From: JBOGGN01 sp050744165
GTDB lineage: Bacteria; Actinomycetota; Acidimicrobiia; Acidimicrobiales; Palsa-688
NCBI GenBank assembly: GCA_050744165.1
Contig: JBOGGN010000036.1
Location: 1-6,232 of the forward strand
DNA: 6,232 nt
Direction: 5' to 3'
Shown here: piece after piece, positions 1 through 6,232 of the stretch
How the letters are laid out: every line of letters starts with the position of its first letter
How positions within the stretch are numbered: the first letter of the stretch is position 1
Position numbers and translations under genes: made by a program
The notes under the pieces: model-generated
The model's input: the letters and a program-made list of their open reading frames with translations, nothing else
Database searches by the model: none
What the model was told of the DNA's origin: nothing

Positions 1-83
1 GCTGCGACGGCGATGCAAGTCGACGCCGACATACTGTTGTGTGGGTTCCACGGTGACCTTCTTTCGTCGTGAGGTTTTGGTGT

Positions 84-119
84 GGAAACCGCGAGTCTGG
101 TTCGACTCGCTACCTTTCC
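84..119. repeat. Two-part inverted repeat (long hairpin)
   Basis: GCGAGTC at 91-97 is perfectly complementary to GACTCGC at 104-110, with a 6-base loop TGGTTC. Outside it, GGAAA at 84-88 pairs with TTTCC at 115-119, leaving an internal loop of CC against TACC. Together this makes 12 base pairs in one hairpin. It follows an in-frame stop (70-72, frame 1) by 11 bases. It could be an element-end hairpin, a structured RNA, or a weak terminator for something entering from the left. There is no strong T-run after it. The pairing is directly seen; the function is unknown. Confidence 0.5.
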
Positions 120-360
120 GGCGAGAGAAGGTCACCCGAACCCCGCGCACGTTCCGCCCGACACCACACTCCCAGCACCGACCGACATCACAGGTCCTTT
201 CCCTCTCTTCGGCGCCGGCCCGCATCATCCCGGGCCCGTCACACAAGAGCGGCGCTGCGCTCCTGCATCCCATCAAGTCTGCGGCCACCACGCCCACGCC
301 GACATCAACGCCGCCATCAACATTCTCCGGGACGGGCAGGCCCAGCGCCAACAACGCGAA
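120..360 (+). pseudogene. Decayed 3' end of an IS200/IS605-family tnpB gene
   Basis: Translation of 280-336 gives CGHHAHADINAAINILRDG, the very conserved C-terminal signature of TnpB/OrfB proteins: the last zinc-ribbon cysteine followed by the HADxNAAxNI box that supplies the final RuvC aspartate (codon 301-303). In intact TnpB this is preceded by two CxxC knuckles and a TSQxC stretch. Here those pieces are scattered. A different frame at 237-272 reads RHTRAALRSCIP, resembling the stretch just before the last knuckle, and a third frame near 165-195 reads PHSQHRPTSQ, resembling TSQxCPxCG with its cysteines gone. The two cysteine codons of the last knuckle (264 and 280) lie 16 bases apart instead of 9, which breaks the frame. 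The gene is therefore dead. TnpB is an RNA-guided nuclease carried by transposons. No TnpA gene or clear element end is visible, and the 5' part lies outside the window or is unrecognisable. Confidence 0.75.
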
Positions 361-409
361 GCCACCAACAATCCGCATGACCACGCGGGATATTTGTTCG
401 GGCGAGCCC

Positions 410-415
410 TATGTT
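410..415 (+). promoter_or_regulatory. Candidate -10 box for a leaderless transcript of the small membrane protein
   Basis: TATGTT fits the actinobacterial TAnnnT -10 pattern. Its last T lies 7 bases before the G of the in-frame GTG at 422, so the predicted transcription start falls on the start codon. No convincing -35 box and no ribosome binding site are present, which suits a leaderless mRNA. This is inferred from spacing only. Confidence 0.4.
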
Positions 416-421
416 GGACTC

Positions 422-601
422 GTGCCTACGCCGGTCGGCCCCGCCCCGAGGGATCCCAACGACCCCGACTTCTGGGACTGGGGATCACCGGAGGACGAGG
501 TTGACACCCGGCCCGCGTATCAACGCCACCCGGTGGCCGCCATTGTGGCCATCGTGCTGGTTGGTGCCTTGGTGCTCCTGCTGTTCGTGAGCATCTTCTA
601 G
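422..601 (+). CDS. Small acidic protein with one C-terminal transmembrane segment, function unknown
   Basis: This predicted protein of 59 residues is not one I recognise. Residues 1-36 are polar, proline-rich and acidic (DPNDPDFWDWGSPEDEVDTR). Residues 37-59 form one hydrophobic stretch rich in Ala, Val, Leu and Ile that runs to the last residue (VLLLFVSIF). There is no signal peptide. The likely topology is tail-anchored, with the N-terminal part in the cytoplasm. Codon third positions are mostly G or C and the acidic-to-hydrophobic organisation is protein-like, so I take it as a real gene. The GTG start is chosen because of the -10 box placed for leaderless transcription. An in-frame ATG at 377 would add 15 residues but lacks a clear ribosome binding site and would overlap the tnpB debris. 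The open frame continues upstream to 41, but that part is low-complexity Thr/Pro/Ser and probably non-coding. The gene converges on glgP with 43 bases between stops, so it is not in that operon. Confidence 0.65.
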   Translation: MPTPVGPAPRDPNDPDFWDWGSPEDEVDTRPAYQRHPVAAIVAIVLVGALVLLLFVSIF

Positions 602-606
602 CGGGC

Positions 607-626
607 GGCGCCGTGATCCCGGTGCC
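607..626. terminator. Candidate hairpin between convergent genes
   Basis: GGCGCCG (607-613) pairs with CGGTGCC (620-626) around a 6-base loop. The stem is 7 bp with one G-U wobble in the plus-strand RNA, and it lies six bases after the stop codon of the small gene. No T-run follows, so it is not a classic intrinsic terminator, but such U-less hairpins are common after high-GC genes. A second short stem, CCTGGG (638-643) with CCCAGG (653-658), spans the glgP stop codon and could serve the opposite strand. Both are weak predictions. Confidence 0.3.
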
Positions 627-644
627 CTGACGAACCGCCTGGGG

Positions 645-3293
<2,649 letters not shown>

Positions 3294-3302
3294 CGTCCCG
3301 AA

Positions 3303-3308
3303 ACGGTA
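3303..3308 (-). promoter_or_regulatory. Candidate -10 box for glgP
   Basis: Read on the minus strand this is TACCGT, fitting TAnnnT, and it ends 9 bases before the glgP ATG. Transcription would start about 3 bases before the ATG, giving a near-leaderless mRNA. There is no usable ribosome binding site: the only purine run (GGGA) is almost touching the ATG. No good -35 box is visible at the usual distance. Position-based inference only. Confidence 0.35.
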
Positions 3309-3475
3309 CGCGAGCCCCGGGTGGGCCGACCAAAACGCCTGCTCAGGCCCTCCCTAACGAGGCGATGTCGCGGCATCCGCGCCGCTGCCGGCGGGGGTAC
3401 GACCGGGCGCGTTCCCGGGGATCTCGACCGGCGCTGCCAACTGCCGCAAACGGCTCATTTCGGCGGCTGGTTACA

Positions 3476-3502
3476 GATGCCCGAACGCGAAGAACGGGTA
3501 TC
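3476..3502. promoter_or_regulatory. Dyad symmetry, possible operator between glgP and glgE
   Basis: GATGCCCG (3476-3483) and CGGGTATC (3495-3502) are inverted copies matching at 7 of 8 positions, separated by 11 bases. The half-sites are about two helical turns apart centre to centre (19 bases), a spacing usual for dimeric regulators. The dyad sits 77 bases upstream of the glgE start. It could bind a regulator of glgE, of glgP, or both. I cannot name the protein. Confidence 0.35.
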
Positions 3503-3566
3503 CCACGGCAGCTGGGGAAAAGGGGGGGTCCACCCGACCCGTGCCAGCGCGGTCCCCGAGAGCCCT

Positions 3567-3572
3567 TAGCCT
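3567..3572 (+). promoter_or_regulatory. Candidate -10 box for a leaderless glgE transcript
   Basis: TAGCCT fits TAnnnT, and its last T is 8 bases before the G of the GTG at 3580, so transcription would begin on or one base before the start codon. The purine run AGAGAGG directly abuts the GTG, too close to act as a normal ribosome binding site. This supports a leaderless mRNA and helps fix the glgE start. No clear -35 element is present. Confidence 0.45.
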
Positions 3573-3579
3573 AGAGAGG

Positions 3580-5663
<2,084 letters not shown>

Positions 5664-5664
<1 letters not shown>

Positions 5665-6232
5665 TGGCCAGCGGGCGCAATGTCACGCGGGTCTCCTCGT
5701 TCCAGGGCGGCGACCCGAACTGGTTCCAGACGTCGACGTTTTACGAGATCCTGGTCCGCGGCTTCTACGATCACAACAACGACGGCACCGGCGACCTGGC
5801 CGGCGTGTCCGCCAAGCTCGATTACCTCCAGTGGCTGGGCGTCGACTGCCTCTGGCTCCTGCCCTTCTACCAGTCACCCTTGCGCGACGGCGGCTATGAC
5901 ATCAGCGACTTCTTCACCATCCTCCCCGAGTACGGCCAGTTGGCCGACGTGGTGGAACTGGTCGAGGAGGCCCACAAGCGGGGAATCCGCGTCATCGCCG
6001 ACCTGGTCATGAACCACACCAGCGACCAGCACCCCTGGTTCCTGGAATCCCGCCGCGACCGCACCAATCCGAAGGCTGATTGGTTCGTATGGCGCGACGA
6101 CGACCAGCAATGGCCCGACGCTCGGATCATTTTCGTGGACACCGAGAAATCCAACTGGGCATACGACCCGGTGCGGGGCCAGTACTACTGGCACCGGTTC
6201 TTTTCTCACCAGCCGGATCTCAACTACGACAA
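5664..6232 (+). CDS. treS: Trehalose synthase (maltose alpha-D-glucosyltransferase), GH13_16, 3' end missing
   Basis: TreS interconverts trehalose and maltose by intramolecular rearrangement and supplies maltose for phosphorylation and use by GlgE. The visible 189 residues start at an ATG whose A is the last base of the glgE TGA stop, so the two are probably co-transcribed and translationally coupled. The N-terminal sequence contains WFQTSTFYEILVRGFYD (about 20-36), then DGTGDLAGVSAKLDYLQWLGVD (40-61), LLPFYQSPLRDGGYDISDF and the first conserved GH13 region DLVMNHTSDQHPWF (113-126). DARIIFVDTEKSNWAYDPV and YYWHRFFSHQPDLNYD follow. The last two are typical of TreS and separate it from oligo-1,6-glucosidases. 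The nucleophile, acid/base residue and C-terminal domain lie beyond the window, so I cannot tell whether the gene is intact or fused to a maltokinase, as in some bacteria. Confidence 0.95.

Larger units (their letters stand above)
3294..3579. other. Divergent glgP-glgE intergenic region
   Basis: This 286-base spacer separates two divergent genes and must contain both promoters unless these lie further in. It holds a candidate -10 box near each end and a dyad at 3476-3502. Small hairpins such as GCCG-CAAA-CGGC (3443-3454) also occur but are common at this base composition. Open frames cross the spacer (one runs from 3365 to 3574), but their translations are Arg/Pro/Gly-rich and show no recognisable protein, so I consider the region non-coding. 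No RNA gene or riboswitch was recognised. Confidence 0.7.

Noticed and set aside
91..112. tRNA T-arm-like sequence GGTTCGACTC
   Set aside because: The bases pair as a 7-bp stem with a 6-base loop that is incompatible with a T-arm, and no acceptor, D or anticodon arms can be placed.
41..421. Upstream extension of the small membrane protein to 186 residues
   Set aside because: The added part is Thr/Pro/Ser/Arg low complexity and overlaps the TnpB remnant in another frame. The protein-like part begins near 422.
3443..3466. Short GC hairpins (GCCG-CAAA-CGGC, GCCGC/GCGGC) in the divergent spacer
   Set aside because: Four- and five-base stems are expected by chance at this composition. The longer dyad at 3476-3502 is the only one kept.

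Overview
The window looks like chromosomal DNA of a high-GC actinobacterium. Third codon positions are strongly G/C, GTG starts occur, and three genes appear to start at or within a few bases of a TAnnnT -10 box (leaderless or nearly so). The proteins are closest, from memory, to actinobacterial GlgP, GlgE and TreS. I cannot place it below phylum from the sequence alone.

Layout. Positions 1-360 are a decayed region. It carries the C-terminal signature of an IS200/IS605-type TnpB protein, broken by frameshifts, and a long two-part inverted repeat at 84-119. At 422-601 there is a short gene for an acidic protein of 59 residues ending in one hydrophobic segment. It converges on glgP (645-3293, minus strand), an 882-residue alpha-glucan phosphorylase. 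A 286-base divergent intergenic region follows (3294-3579), with candidate promoters at both ends and a 27-base dyad. Then comes glgE (3580-5664, plus), the maltosyltransferase that builds alpha-1,4-glucan from maltose-1-phosphate. treS (from 5664, plus; trehalose synthase) overlaps the glgE stop by one base and runs off the right edge.

How the genes work together. TreS interconverts trehalose and maltose. A maltokinase, not in this window but often encoded next, makes maltose-1-phosphate. GlgE transfers the maltosyl unit to a growing alpha-glucan, which a branching enzyme completes. GlgP, transcribed the other way, phosphorolyses alpha-1,4-glucan to glucose-1-phosphate. The window therefore holds part of a glucan/trehalose locus with the synthetic arm and the degradative enzyme back to back, an arrangement I recall from Streptomyces and, for glgE/glgP, Mycobacterium.

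I see no undescribed multi-gene system. The items most worth a second look are the TnpB remnant beside the locus, the small tail-anchored-like protein with an apparent leaderless start, the dyad upstream of glgE, and the DSG repeat and altered PLP-loop residue in GlgP.
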